64,000 nt of DNA from Metridium senile (GCA_949775045.1 OX459106.1:3460727-3524726), one strand, 5' to 3'; shown: positions 34,601 through 46,000, counted from the first letter of the stretch. The notes: generated by a model from the letters alone, not told the origin. Made by a program: numbers and translations.

Positions 34601-37600
34601 AGTAAGAAAGATGTATAAATGTAAAGGTACGTAATACAAAAAGAAACTACCAAACCACCCGTTAACTATGACCAAAGAAACTCACTATGCGTTAAGCAGT
34701 TGTATCAAAGAAATGTTGTATATTTTCTTAATCTAAACTCTGTTGTTTTGTTTTCAATTCTAGACTACCCCGCTTTCCCCAAAGATTTCTTTTGGTCTCA
34801 TAACAATTATGGTACGGCAAGAAAAACCTGTATTGATATAATTGAACCGGATGACGCTGAAAATAGTTGGGATAACAACAAACTGTGCTATTATAACCGT
34901 GGCAGGAGACCGTTGAATATCAAATGGTCTTATCGTGGTCGTATTCCTGGTATGAGTTGTACAAAAGTCAGCTACGCCAGGAAATTATCTAATCCTTCCT
35001 GGAATGATAACTTCATTTGTGTGCCAAAGTACGCCCCTTACAAATTTAAGTGGGTTAATGGGAGAATGTCGTGGGCAAAAAGAAGAAAAGACTGTGTTAA
35101 GATTAATGAGCCACACGACAAACAATGGAACAGAGCCTATCATTATTTGTGTGCTACAGAACGTGAAACAGATCCCATTGGTGAGTAGAACAATACCAAA
35201 TAAGTTATATATATATATTTAGTTTCTGAACTGATTCACGATCCTTTGCGCCAATAGCTTGTAGGCCGCTTTCACGGAAAGTGTTTAAGATATCGAGCTA
35301 ATAAAAACGTTTAGTGAATGTTTGTTCTGACATTCCCGTTGGAATTCTGGAAATAATTTTGTGTTATTCATAATTTGTTTGATGGACAAGGTCATGTGAC
35401 CTGGTCCTGCAAAACGTCTATTAGGTGTATTTTTTGTTGTATGGCAATAGATCGACCTCCATTCAAAACTGTAGAACGTACATTTAATCACATGGTTGGC
35501 CATATTTCGATATGGTGGATAATATTACTCTTACTGCAATCGATTAATCTTAATGATTGAATGTTGTTTTTCAATTTTATCAGATGGAAAATGGTCTGAA
35601 TGGTCTGATTGGGGAGCATGCGGTGTAAAATGTGGAGGTGGATTTCAATCTAGACAAAGAGTTTGTTCACCTCGAGCCAATGGTGGAAAGTCTTGTCCAG
35701 GCAAGGATATGGAAAGCAGAACATGTAATACTCAGAAATGCAATGGTAGGTCAAGCAATTAAAAATAAACTGGCATATTGATTTGTCTTACTACTCAGTT
35801 TTTTGATCGATTTAATTTGCTGTATAATATACATAAACTCAGAGTAATCTTTAAAAAAAGTGTAATTAATAACTCGACTTTATAAAATAATTTAGATATA
35901 ACGCGCGCTTTGATTGGCCAAAACATCGTTTTGGATGAGAGTATATTACACGCTCACGTCATTCCTTTTCGTCGACGATTTTTTTTTCTAGCTGTTTGAC
36001 GAACCCTTTACACAAAGTTGGAAGAGAAGTTTTGGACATTTGAAATTGAATGGGATACAATAACAAAGTTATATTACCACTTTTAAATCATACTCATTTT
36101 GTAATCTTTTTGAATAAACTCAATCTGGAGTATGATTGTTGTAGTCAGGATTCGTGATTTTACAAACAAATTAGGTTGTCTGTGACTAAATTTGATGATT
36201 TTTAATTAGACGTTTCGGCTAAATCTTTAACCTTCATCAGTAGAAATTATACAATCTAGAGTATTTTGTTGAAAAGTCAAACATCAGTCAAACATACATG
36301 TCATGAGTGATGAAGCGATTCACAAATTCACACAAAAGCTAAAAGATACGAATAAAATCACAGAATTTTTTTTTAATTTCATGAATGTTTGATGATGTTA
36401 TTTATACAAAACTATTTAATTAGAATTTCAACAAACTTAAAACAAGTTACGCTGGCAAATCGAAGGCACAAATTCTGAATGTTTGTTTTCATTTCTAAAA
36501 TACAGCACAAAAGTTGAGATAAATTCAGTAATAGTTTTTTCGCACATTTACTAATTGTGGTGTCCAAAAGTCTTATTTTCTTCTCCGTTTTTATGATGCA
36601 GTCATCACATTCCTTCATATGTTCATTTTAATCAAAACCCTGGGTCAAAAACGTCCAAAGTGCAAAAAATATGCTTTGCTAAATCATGTAGTTGTCTTGA
36701 AACAGAGGAAACACGTTCAACCAATCTTCTGACAATTCAAAAACGTTCTTGATTATGGTAATCCCTTCATTTTACAGTAAAACAAGAAGCCATAAGATAT
36801 AATAATATTAATGATAATAAAAAGATGCCCGTTAGAACTACTGTCACGTGATAATCAATAACTCAATTATATACTATACTTCTATAATTGAGTGAATGAT
36901 AATCACGTGGCAGTAGTTTGAACGAGCATTTCTATTTATTATCATTAATATTATTATATCTTATGTGACTTGTGTGACTTAATTAAGGTTATTAATTATA
37001 TATAGTATGTGAGTTAATTAAAGTAAATGATTCTTTTCTACAGCGCTTCCTTCTTTTCCAAAAGACTTTAAGTTCTTTCATACGGAACCATTTCAACTTC
37101 CTTCATCTGGGAACTGCCTGCGAACTTACGATTACAAGTCCATGATGTTATGGATGGATTACTACTTCTGTTCTTCAGATTCAAAGACCAATCCAAATAT
37201 CACATGGTCGATGTCTCGTCCTATCAGCGGTATGCGTTGCACAAGAATTAACAACCCACAAGAATATGGGTGGAAAACAAATTACATATGTGTGCCTCAG
37301 TCTTCTCCTTATAGGTATGTTTCACCGATATGTTCTTATGTATGACTGACACAGACATACAAAGCTTTAACTCATGCAGAGCAGGACTCTCCAGGGCTTG
37401 GGGGAAGGGGGATTTATCACTTTTTGTACATGGAGACTATGATTGAGCAGCTTTAGCTTGAGTGTTAAATTAGTGCAAATAATCCCGCGGGACCGATTTA
37501 ATTTAGTTCAATCTTTGCAATAATCCAATAAGATAGCACAACGATACAGGCACATCGATCTAAATACTATGTTATGATTCGGCAGGGGCGGATCTAGGAC

Positions 37601-39023
37601 CCTTCAGGCACCGGACACCCCCAGCGCCGCAATTACCCCTATTCTATTTAAAACATTTAGGCATCGGACACCCCAACACCTTAAAAGCCCTTCAATTGCA
37701 TATGCCGGGGACACCCCCTGACAAATTTCTGGATCCGCAAATTTCTGCAATCTGATTCGATAGCGTTGTGACAGCGATCCCGATGGAAGTGTCCGCTTCT
37801 TAATATCAATTACAGAGCTAAATTTAAGTAACAACCACATAACACTTTTACTTACTAAAGGTAACATAATAAAATCTCAGGTGTATTCACAGGAAACCCG
37901 GCTTTTTGGTTGCTTTGCTTAAAAAAATCGCTTTTGCATATACGCGTAGCTTTTTCGGGATTCCTGTGATGCCTAGGAGACCTTTGTAAACAGTTTACGT
38001 AATCTATGAAATCCGACCTCTGTTAGTGGGACAGTCGTTGGCGTGTAATCAGATCCGGTGGTAATGCACTCGCATAGAGTACACTACGATAGCCTGCGTG
38101 GCCGGCTCTTAGGGAATTGGGGACGAGGAGGGGAGGGGAGGGGGTGGAGGAGGAAGGAAAGGGAAAGGAGAGCCTGCTAGCAAACCCCACTTTTTCGTGT
38201 ACCTGCGGCCGCCAGAGGCCGCACACTCCTATTGGTCAAAATGAAGCATGACGCTGTCAATCATAGTATTTGTAATTCGACGCAATGTTACTAACTTAAT
38301 TAGCCTTTTCTCGTTGTCCATCATTGATATATGACAAACCAGGTCACGTGACCTAGCTCATTAATATGCATTGTCATAATTTCTCGACCAGAAACGGCTA
38401 ATTTGGAACCACCTTGTCAAGTACAATAAAATAATACGTATTTCAGCTTTCTTACAGTAGTCTTTGTACACCCCATTTGAAGAAAACCATTTTTGTCGCC
38501 TTTAGGACACGTGACCACCCAAAGTCAATATAACTATAGTTAAAATAGTGATAAGGCTAAAGGCTACCTAAATACCAAACATGACATCAATGTCCTACAA
38601 ACTAACATAATTGTAAGAGAAAACGTGTTTTCATTGATTCTCTGAAAAACCACCTGAGATTGGTGAAATTTGTAACATCAAAAATGTTCACTTATAACTA
38701 ATTAACGTAAAGTTAAGTCAACATTTTTTACGGTGTTACAAATTTCATTATATTACCTATCATTTATATCCAACGCCGACGCAGCCTATACTAGTTTACT
38801 CGCTAGTTTCTACTTATACTTACTGGCTCTGTTTAAAGTGATACTGCTCTCTAAACTGATGTCTTTTGATTGTATTTTGTTGTTCAGGTTTAAGTGGTCT
38901 TTAGATGGACCTATCCCTGGTATGGACTGCTTACAATGGTACGCGCAAGAAGGACAAAGGGGCTGGGATAAAACCTATTTATGCAATGAAAACCAAGATA
39001 CAGCTATAGAAGCCTTACGTTGA
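25605..39023 (+). CDS. Secreted astacin metalloprotease with TSP1 domain and six Trp/Cys modules
   Basis: Nine exons: 25605-25728, 31052-31204, 32285-32408, 33469-33647, 34411-34626, 34764-35180, 35584-35745, 37044-37314, 38888-39023. All have GT..AG borders and matching phases, giving 593 aa. Residues 1-23 are a signal peptide; 24-65 a propeptide ending in KRVRR. The catalytic domain (about 66-265) has YQTVKLWPNGIIPYTI near its start, zinc motif HELGHTIGLCHE at 163-174 and Met-turn SIMHY at 218-222. Residues 266-404 hold three ~45-aa modules (KWSxxGxIPGMxC...W..NYLCVP type), 405-458 a TSP1 domain (WSEWSDWGAC), and 459-593 three more modules. Astacins are secreted zinc endopeptidases activated by propeptide removal; the C-terminal domains probably bind matrix or cell surface. 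The module belongs to no family I can name. Confidence 0.88.
27006..27093. repeat. Hairpin in astacin intron 1
   Basis: Arms contain CAGACGTTTCCGGTAGTTC and its complement GAACTACCGGAAACGTCTG around a 12-base loop. It lies just upstream of the LINE fragment. Confidence 0.75.
27145..27662 (+). pseudogene. 5'-truncated LINE: end of reverse-transcriptase ORF, 3' UTR and (TTA)n tail
   Basis: The frame up to 27484 contains YKRLTGNCPDYMSRRL, ARSFEVSATRFWNALPTTIK and SVLKKSLYKYF, the hallmark C-terminal region of CR1/Rex-like non-LTR elements. A short 3' UTR follows, ending in GAAATAAAGTTTATTATTA with a (TTA)n tail. Upstream the frame is lost. It lies in astacin intron 1, in sense orientation. Confidence 0.75.
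27825..27976 (-). repeat. Copy 1 of a ~150-165-bp dispersed repeat with a micro-ORF
   Basis: The reverse complement matches 46885-47045 at roughly three quarters of positions. Both copies contain ATGGCGCCTCGA opening a 12-codon frame, MAPR(N/D)INDFGYF. This copy ends directly against the TTAA-flanked element. Confidence 0.6.
27985..28934. mobile_element. 950-bp TTAA-flanked inverted-repeat element (copy A)
   Basis: It begins GGTAGTATCGGA and ends TCCGGAACTACC, and is flanked on both sides by TTAA (27981-27984, 28935-28938). The interior holds two GGGGTCACCGTA-type motifs. A TTAA target is the signature of piggyBac-like transposition. No transposase is encoded. A related copy lies at 48565-49281. 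Confidence 0.65.
29207..30310. mobile_element. 1104-bp DNA element with exact 8-bp target duplication
   Basis: The ends TAGCCTGTGAACAGGCTC and its complement are followed by ~100-bp G/A-rich (C/T-rich) inverted stretches and ATTCTATTCATGATCGAT. GCTTGATC is repeated exactly at 29199-29206 and 30311-30318. On the minus strand two short adjacent frames (29867-30052 and 29685-29876) encode a Leu/Lys/Glu-rich helical peptide and a basic peptide with RRGRRRRD; neither is recognised as a transposase. An 8-bp duplication is compatible with hAT-, P- or Merlin-type elements. Confidence 0.7.
30502..30684. repeat. Short repeat with GGGGC..GA / CTGGATCCGCC ends
   Basis: It starts near CAGGGGCAGACGCAGG and ends with TTTCTGGATCCGCCACTG, near complements. 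A related copy lies at 37585-37740. Probably a small non-autonomous element. Confidence 0.45.
31625..32112. mobile_element. 488-bp MITE in astacin intron 2, TAA duplication
   Basis: The ends AGCGGCGTTTACACGAGC and its exact complement are flanked by TAA (31622-31624, 32113-32115), as in PIF/Harbinger. The interior is made of repeated and inverted copies of CAAGGAAAAATTGCTCGTGT, so it can fold into nested hairpins. Confidence 0.8.
32668..32725 (+). repeat. tRNA-like remnant in astacin intron 3
   Basis: GTGTAGTATAATGGCT followed by GATCTTGGTTCGAATCC resembles pol III A and B boxes. The stems do not close into a proper tRNA. Confidence 0.3.
33700..34215. repeat. 38-bp minisatellite in astacin intron 4
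   Basis: About a dozen units of a 38-bp repeat containing GATGGGTAGAGATAATGTGC. The array starts about 50 bases after exon 4 and ends about 200 bases before exon 5. ORFs across it are repeat artefacts. Confidence 0.9.
36209..36240 (-). ncRNA. Hammerhead-ribozyme-like core (Penelope-type remnant)
   Basis: The minus strand reads CTGATGA, a stem-loop GGTTAA..TTAGCC, then GAAACGTC. These are the conserved hammerhead core boxes with a six-pair stem II and a GUC cleavage triplet. A near-absent stem III with palindromic ACGT is what is described for hammerheads of Penelope-like retroelements. The flanking stem I pairs weakly, so activity is doubtful. It sits in astacin intron 7, antisense to the gene. 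Confidence 0.5.
36791..36965. repeat. 175-bp palindromic element in astacin intron 7
   Basis: The arms begin CATAAGATATAATAATATTA and end with the complement at 36965. They include ATGCCCGTT/AACGAGCAT and TCACGTGATAAT/ATAATCACGTGG near the centre. A MITE-like foldback sequence. Confidence 0.8.
37585..37740. repeat. Short repeat related to 30502-30684
   Basis: GGGGCGGATCTAGG at the left and TTTCTGGATCCGC at the right are near complements, with CGGACACCCC repeats inside. It lies in astacin intron 8. Confidence 0.45.
38090..38180. repeat. Short G-rich repeat with TAGCCTGCGTGGC / AGAGCCTGCTAGCA ends
   Basis: A ~90-bp stretch with purine-rich interior, related in design to the 29207-30310 element. 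In astacin intron 8. Confidence 0.4.
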
Positions 39024-39352
39024 TAGCGGTACAATCTATCTTATATCGTGCTGATACCATTAGTTTAAATCACAGACCTCTATAACTTTAAGGTTGACAA
39101 CAAATGATCAGTGCATGGGGCCTCATTCTAAACTGTCAATCATTGTACATAATAGAATATGACTAAAACAAAGGGCCATCTTTTGTAAAATATATAATCT
39201 CTACGATACGCTCAATTTTAAGTCTACACCTCCTAAAGAACTCCGGCTTGTCGACGGCGAGTTACTGATAGTTGGTTATTATTTTCTAAACATTCTACTG
39301 CTTCAAAATCTCTAAAAATGTAGCATTAAGTTCACATACACTGAGTTTTCAT

Positions 39353-39358
39353 AATAAA
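39353..39358 (+). terminator. Poly(A) signal of the astacin gene
   Basis: AATAAA 330 bases after the stop codon at 39023, followed by a T-rich stretch. Confidence 0.6.
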
Positions 39359-40989
39359 TCTCATTTCTATTATATTCGTTCAAGTGATGCTGATCAAAAG
39401 TTGTAACACAAAAACGTGTTTACGGTTCGAGTGCGTTCACTGTACTAATTAGTTTCTCTTTCGACAAAATACGTGGATTTGGTGTGTTTGTTTATATATA
39501 TTGCTGATAGAGCAAATCCAGTTAAACCATGAAATCTAAGAAAGTACTAGTAAATAGTGACTATGTTGTCACTATCGCTCAACCAGAACATCTTGAGACA
39601 AAAGAGTAATACACAAGAAACCTTATTTATCCTTTCATGTTGTTTTATTATTTATTTTTGGTGAATAGTAAAAAAAAATAGTCTCTAAATAGTGACTATT
39701 TGTTAGATTTTACTTGACATTATTTTATGGTTTAACTGAATTTGCTCTACTACGTCAAAGTACAAGTCAAGTAGTACAAGATGTCTAACCTATTCATAGC
39801 CTGTAGTAAATGGTTGTAGGTGGGAAGAGGGGTATCTATCTATAACAGCAAACCTAGCATCGTAATAAGGAAATCCTTGATTGTGAAAATATTGTGTATT
39901 ATTATTGATGATTAAAAATGATTACAAAATTAAAAATCTCTTTAGTCATATATTTTAAGGAGTTAACTGACTACGATTTCCATGTTTCATACTCTGATCT
40001 AAACATTCGGGATTTTGAGAGAACATGAACGTTGTTAAAAACCCTGCTTGTGTTTTCAAAGCTTATGAAAACCTAAACCGGTGTCGACTCTTTTTTTCAT
40101 TATGTAGAAGGGAATAAACCCAAGAATTCAGTCTTTTACACACTTACAGCGATATTCGTTGTATCGCGACCTGCTGTTGAAAACTTCGGTTTGATTTGGT
40201 CTTTTGTGGACCGTCAATCAACTAGGGGGCGGAGTTATGTAATGGTTAGCCGCTGATCATGAGCTATATATAGCTAGGACACATGACATTTCCGAGCGAA
40301 ACATAGATCGTTGTATAATTTACTAACAAATGAAAATTACTCATTAATAAAACACAATAAAGTCCAATAAAAGTTTGTAATGTCTGCTTTATTACCTCAT
40401 GTGTTGTATTACGCTTTGCGAAGTCCAAAAACCCCAATAAATAGACAAAACATTTGAAAACCCCAACGATAACAACCCGCTGGTTATCAAACGAACGTTG
40501 ATCTACTTTGACCCAGGCTCGGCAGCTAAGCTTTTTGCCTCTAAAGGCTAGGTACCTAAGCTAAATTGTCAGTGTTCCACTCCCTCTTGGTGTTCATAGC
40601 GCTTCTTCCTTCTCTCCTTATTCTTACTGCCTCAGTTACTCGTGCAACATAGGGTCTTGGTTGTATGTCCCTGTAACATTCATTACGAAGTCTTGTAAGA
40701 TACCTTGGTGTTTTTCAGAGCAGTCCGGCTCTTCAAGACAGAATGTTCACTGTTATTTGTCGACACACTTTATAAGCTCTCTCCCTCTTGTGAATGCATT
40801 TCTTGATGTTTCACCTATATACTTATCTTACAAGTCAATTATTTGTGTCTATTTATTACAAAATTGGTGGTTTTCCTACAATCTTGAACAAACATATTTT
40901 TAAAATAAAAACTTGTGTTTTAGTGATTTTTTCGTCGCGCGCATGATTGATGAAAATTACGTGGGATTCCTGTGTTAATAAAATTCAAT
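39359..40989. other. Intergenic, no gene recognised
   Basis: Sequence between the convergent astacin and cadherin genes. A TATATATAG near 40265 has no following exon that I can support. Confidence 0.4.
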
Positions 40990-41152
40990 GTTGGGCTTCC
41001 TGTGGCACGTTGCTTGGTGACGAATGGCTGACGAATGGCAAAATTCAAAAACTTTTCTCGCGTAGCTTTTCTCGGCAAATCTTCACATATTTATTATCAC
41101 ACGGGGTGGACAAGTTGCAATGAAAGGGTGCGGCGACCACAGGAAGCCCAAC
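40990..41152. mobile_element. 163-bp MITE with GTTGGGCTTCCTGTGG ends
   Basis: GTTGGGCTTCCTGTGG at the left and CCACAGGAAGCCCAAC at the right are exact complements. The GGGCTTCCTGTG motif recurs near 7572, 56886, 59525 and 61115, so this terminus is abundant locally. Confidence 0.7.
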
Positions 41153-41377
41153 AGATATCACGAGCAGTAGTCCAGGAAGCCCAAGCAACGAACAATCGCA
41201 TGCGCGCACATTTTTCATCTATTTTTCATCTGTGGCAAAACTATTGAGAACCGAAATCATCACTGATTTAGCCCGAAATATTCTTGTGTTCCATTTCAGG
41301 CTATAATCTACAAACATGATTTTGAAACATTATGGTGTGCAATGCACTCAACTAGTGTTCGCATTACTTTTCATTAA

Positions 41378-41525
41378 ATATACATGAACAATTCAGCGAC
41401 CTATGTATCTACAAAAATAACATGCGTGGTAGTTCTATCAAAAATACACTATAAGTTACAATTCTGTTGTGAGGTTATTATTGCTACTTGGTCCTCTGAA
41501 CCCAAGTGTAGTATCAAACATTATC
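41378..41525. repeat. Duplicated copy of the cadherin terminal-exon end
   Basis: This ~150-bp segment matches 42445-42580, which includes the last codons and stop of the cadherin tail plus downstream sequence. Partial copies occur at about 41573-41665 and 42035-42104. The copies downstream of the gene (to the left) are non-coding and arose by local tandem duplication. Confidence 0.75.
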
Positions 41526-41699
41526 GTGAGCAATGCATTCATCTAGTGTTCGCATTACTTTTCGTTAAATATACATGAACAATTCAGCGACCTATATGTA
41601 TCTACAAAAATAACTTGCGCTGTAGTTCTATCAAAAATAGATTATAAGTTACAATTCTGTGTATGAGTATGAGTGGCGCGGAGTACAAAGCAATTAACA

Positions 41700-41970
41700 A
41701 CCCCAAATTAGAGTAATTGCAATTATAGAAGCCCGAAAAAATAATTCGGGACTTCAACGGGATTTGAACCCATGACATTTGCAGAACCGGTTCAATGCTC
41801 TACCAACTGAGCTATGAAGCCACATATGTTGGTAGGAGGTAATTTTAGTTGAGTTTTTTCGACCTCAGAGTACAATGTATGAGTACTTCTGCAAAGGTCA
41901 TGGGTTCAAATCCCGTTGAAGTCCCGAATTTATTTCGGGCTTTTATAATTGCAATTACTTTAATTGCTCT
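41700..41970. repeat. Head-to-head pair of tRNA-derived SINE-like sequences
   Basis: On the minus strand, about 41750-41823 can fold as a tRNA with a seven-pair acceptor stem (GGCTTCA/TGAAGTC) and good D and T arms, but the anticodon stem has a mismatch and lacks T33. A partial inverted copy (T arm onward) lies at 41886-41970. Both share the tail hairpin CCCGAA..TTCGGG and AATTGCAATTAC. This looks like an inverted pair of SINEs, not tRNA genes. Confidence 0.55.
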
Positions 41971-42104
41971 ATTCTCGCGACGATGATCATACTCATGCAC
42001 AATTTAATAACCGCAGATCAGACCAACATATATCTATAAGTTACAATTCTGTTGTTAGGTTATTATTTTTACTTGGTCCTCTAAACCCAAGTGTAGTATC
42101 AAAC

Positions 42105-42398
42105 CCCCGGGGGGGGGGGGGGGTACTCCCTTTGTCCAAGTGGTAGGGGTGATCGGCGGAGGTTTTGAAAACGACCCCTAAAAGGTACGCACATATAAAA
42201 ATAACTGAGAAAGCCTTGTCGATTTCTATTCCAACAAAGCAACGAAACAGAGTAACAATGAGTCTTGCAGGTACGAAATCATGTTATGTAACTGATTTTT
42301 TAGCCAGAACCCTAAAAGGTACGCACAGGAAATAGTTTTACCCTAAAAGGTACGCCGATCACCCCTTCCACTTGGACATAGGGAGTACCCCTCCCGGG
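42105..42398. mobile_element. 294-bp MITE inserted in the duplicated segment, exact 8-bp duplication
   Basis: The inverted ends contain GGTACTCCCT and AGGGAGTACC next to C/G runs, with internal CCTAAAAGGTACGC repeats. TATCAAAC is repeated exactly at 42097-42104 and 42399-42406. The sister copy of the surrounding repeat (about 41505-41525) has the uninterrupted site with a single TATCAAAC. An 8-bp duplication suggests a hAT-like element. Confidence 0.85.
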
Positions 42399-42521
42399 TA
42401 TCAAACATTATCGTGTGCAATGCATTCATCTAGTGTTCACACAGTATACATGAACAATTCAGCGACCTATGTATCTACAAAAATAACACGCGTGGTAGTT
42501 CTATCAAAAATACACTATAAG

Positions 42522-43013
42522 TTACAATTCTGTTGTGAGGTTATTATTGCTACTTGGTCCTCTAAACCCAAGTGTAGGATCGTGTACAAGATTGTTCTTG
42601 TAGGAAGATGGATCGACAAGGTTGGTAGTACTGTCGGTGACCGAGTGTGTTGGTGATTCATGATAGTGATCAACGTTACCAGGATCAGCAAAATCCTCAT
42701 GTGGTGGCAATACTGCATGGATGTACTCTGGATTGACTTGATCGTACAACTCATTGTCAGTAGATTCTTCTTCTGAATGTTCCCCGACGTCTGGTACAGG
42801 TGGAGGGGGCTGTGACGGCGGTGGAGGAAAGAATGTACCAAAATTAACCTCGCCCTCATCCTCGTAATAATTTTCCTCTCTTGATGTGTTATCGTCATCA
42901 CTGTTCTCATGGTAATATGCGTCATTGGTGTAATTAAGCGGTGAGGTGTTGACGTCATCTGACGTAACTGACGAGCTTTCATCACTCATGTGGACGATCA
43001 CTTCTTGTGCTTC
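42522..43013 (-). CDS. Terminal exon of the cadherin: acidic, proline-rich cytoplasmic tail
   Basis: 163 codons plus TAA. Ser/Asp/Glu-rich (SDESSSVTSDD, ENSDDDNTSREENYYEDEGE), then a polyproline stretch (FFPPPPSQPPPPVPD) suited to SH3/EVH1 binding, and Tyr motifs (ELYDQVNPEYIHA). It enters in phase 0 after the 46-base exon 46319-46364. The last ~20 codons lie in a segment duplicated downstream of the gene. I could not place the poly(A) signal. Confidence 0.75.
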   Translation of the reverse strand, partial: EAQEVIVHMSDESSSVTSDDVNTSPLNYTNDAYYHENSDDDNTSREENYYEDEGEVNFGTFFPPPPSQPPPPVPDVGEHSEEESTDNELYDQVNPEYIHAVLPPHEDFADPGNVDHYHESPTHSVTDSTTNLVDPSSYKNNLVHDPTLGFRGPSSNNNLTTEL

Positions 43014-46000
43014 CTGTGTTTGGAAATAAGCAATAGTAACTATTGAATATTAAGGCGCAGCTATTCATAACCTCAGATTTCCAGTCGTTGGATGCTCTGA
43101 CTATTGCGGGTGCGTACTTAACTCCAATGACGGGAAATCTGAGCCTACGCTTTACGTCTTTCGTCTGAAATAAGAGATAGACCTGAGGCTGATTTTCTTA
43201 CATAGAGTAGGGGACTTGACCGACTGCTATTGATGTATGCTACGCAGTATGCTGCTTTATAAAGGGATATGATTTGTGCTTCCTCCTGGTCAATTAGTAC
43301 AGTCACTTAGGATGGTCGTATCAGCGTTCTCACTCGTTCTAAACACCCACTACTGACATGGTTGAAATTGTTTAGAATGCATGTATTTCGAGAATCATAA
43401 CAGAAAGTAGGGGCTATATGGCCGATTTAAAAACGCTAATCAATGCTACAGAGATTAGCCTTGAACAGAGGCTTATAAAATGTAAGGCGCATTGAATTGT
43501 TTCAATAGACAAATGTGGATTAAAGCACATGTTTATTGAATTAAGAAAAACATAAACTTTACAAATCTTAGACTTTTAAAAAGTATTTTAATTGATATTT
43601 TTTCAGCATGCATTCAGTGATACATTATTGCATTACTCTCCTATATTTTTTTAATATTTTTATCATTTTAGTCATTACTTTATCATCTGAGCCTGATAAT
43701 GGCTTCAAGTTGATACCAAAACGTTGTTGTCTAACTTTCTTTCTATTACTGTCCTTGTTAAATAATACAAATTGTATGATTCTTTTATAAAAATATTATT
43801 TGATGACGTATTTACATCTGTGAGATATATATTCATTATTTACCATGCACATTTATTCATTTAACCATTTTAAAAAGATGATTTTGACTTGGTCACGAGG
43901 TATAGATATCTTGTTGTTATTTTGTAAATATTGTATGTCTTCTTTGTTATTTTATTATTTTTAAATAGCTACGCAATAGTAAAATAAGGTTTAGGAAACG
44001 CTTTATAAACTATTTAATTAAAATACGAAGCCATCATTGGCATAGTGTGGTATATTGAGGATTGAAGGTTGATCTTGAGGATTTAAATGCTTTAGAGTCT
44101 TCTCGCTCTGTTAATTGGGAAAAAACATTATCACTTTTAAACTTTGATTTATGGTCAATAGTTTTAGTTTTAAATGAGCGTTTAGTTTATTTAGTAATTT
44201 TCGTAGATGAGCTTATTAATTAGGAGAAAGGGATGGGAAGTACTAAGGATCGATTCCCTCTTGTCGTTATAAGTACTTACCTACAGCGACAAGGGTGGAC
44301 CCTTATGCAAAATGCCTTCAAAGGCTATACCAACGGAATGGAACGATAGATGAGTAGAAATATTGGAAAAAAGAAATGATAAATTGGATGGAAAGGTAGG
44401 ACAACCTCGCTTACAGGGCTTTTCGTGTGGGTTGGTCGGGTCTTTTCAAGGTGTAAGCCCTGAGAACAAGATTGATTTGAAGGGCAACGTCGTTCGTTGA
44501 ATGAGGATTCTTTTAAACATATCTACACACAAAGCCCAAGCTACACAGGTAGCCCAGATAAATATAGATATAGGTGTACCTGTGCATTTTCGATATTGTT
44601 GCTGACCTTGGGATTGGAAATAGGATCAAAGCTACGGATGGAAAAAAAGACAACACATTAAACATTTGGATTTCATTTCGTTGTATCAGTGTTGTGCTGT
44701 TGAATTGTTGTTTTGTGAAAGTCTCATCATGTGCGTGCATTTAATATTTGATCAGATATCTGCCGTTGTTTGTGTGCCACATTTCTATTATACCGTGGTG
44801 CAACGCAGCAATACCGTATGACATGATACAACGTGACAATATCATATACCGTGATACAACATGACAATACCATATACCGTGATACAACATGACAATACCA
44901 TATACCGTGATACAACATGACAATACCATATACCGTGATACAACATGACAATACCATATACCGTGATACAACATGACAATAACATATACGCTGGTGCAAC
45001 GTGGCAATACCATATACCGTGATACAACATGACAATACCATATACCCTGGTGCAACGTGGCAATACCATATACCGTGATACAACATGACAATACCATATA
45101 CCCTGGTGCAACGTGGCAATACCATATACCGTGATACAACATGACAATACCATATACCCTGGTGCAACGTGGCACCGTGATACAACATGACAATACCATA
45201 TACCCTGGTGCAACGTGGCAATACCGTATACCGTGATACAACATGACAATACCATATACCCTGGTGCAACGTGGCAATACCATATACCGTGATACAACAT
45301 GACAATACCATATACCGTGATACAACATGACAATATCATATACCGTGATACAACATGACAATATCATATACCGTGATACAACATGACAATATCATATACC
45401 GTGATACAACATGACAATACCATATACCGTGATACAACATGACAATACCATATACCCTGGTGCAACATGACAATACCATATACCGTGATACAACATGACA
45501 ATACCATATACCGTGATACAACATGACAATACCATATACCCTGATACAACATGACAATACCATATACCGTGATACAACATGACAATACCATATACCCTGG
45601 TGCAACGTGGCAATACCATATACCGTGATACAACATGACAATACCATATACCCTGGTGCAACGTGGCAATACCGTATACCGTGATACAACATGACAATAC
45701 CATATACCCTGGTGCAACGTGGTAATACTGTATGCTGTGGTGCAACGTAGCAATATCCTATGATGTGGTGTAACTTGGAAATGTCGTATATGATGTGGTG
45801 CAACAGTGAAATTCATACTTGCATATTAAGTTGAAGAATCAAGGAATGCCTTGTCCATGTTAGTTAACATTCAAGTTTATAACAATATGTCATTGCTTTT
45901 GTTTTATTTAAGTAATTTTATATATAGTTTAACTGCTGCAACATTACTTTTAGCGTGTTATCTATATCGTATTCATTAGTTTATTGCCACTTTCTATTGT

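Noticed and set aside
41750..41823. Functional tRNA gene on the minus strand
   Set aside because: Acceptor, D and T arms fold well, but the anticodon stem is mismatched, T33 is missing, and the SINE-like tail is shared with an inverted neighbour.
44804..45780. CRISPR-like regular array
   Set aside because: Units are contiguous with no unique spacers, in animal DNA with introns. It is a minisatellite.
44727..45816. Several overlapping 117-208-codon frames on the minus strand
   Set aside because: They all read through the 28-bp minisatellite, which lacks stops in each minus-strand frame. Three frames of the same repeat are open at once.
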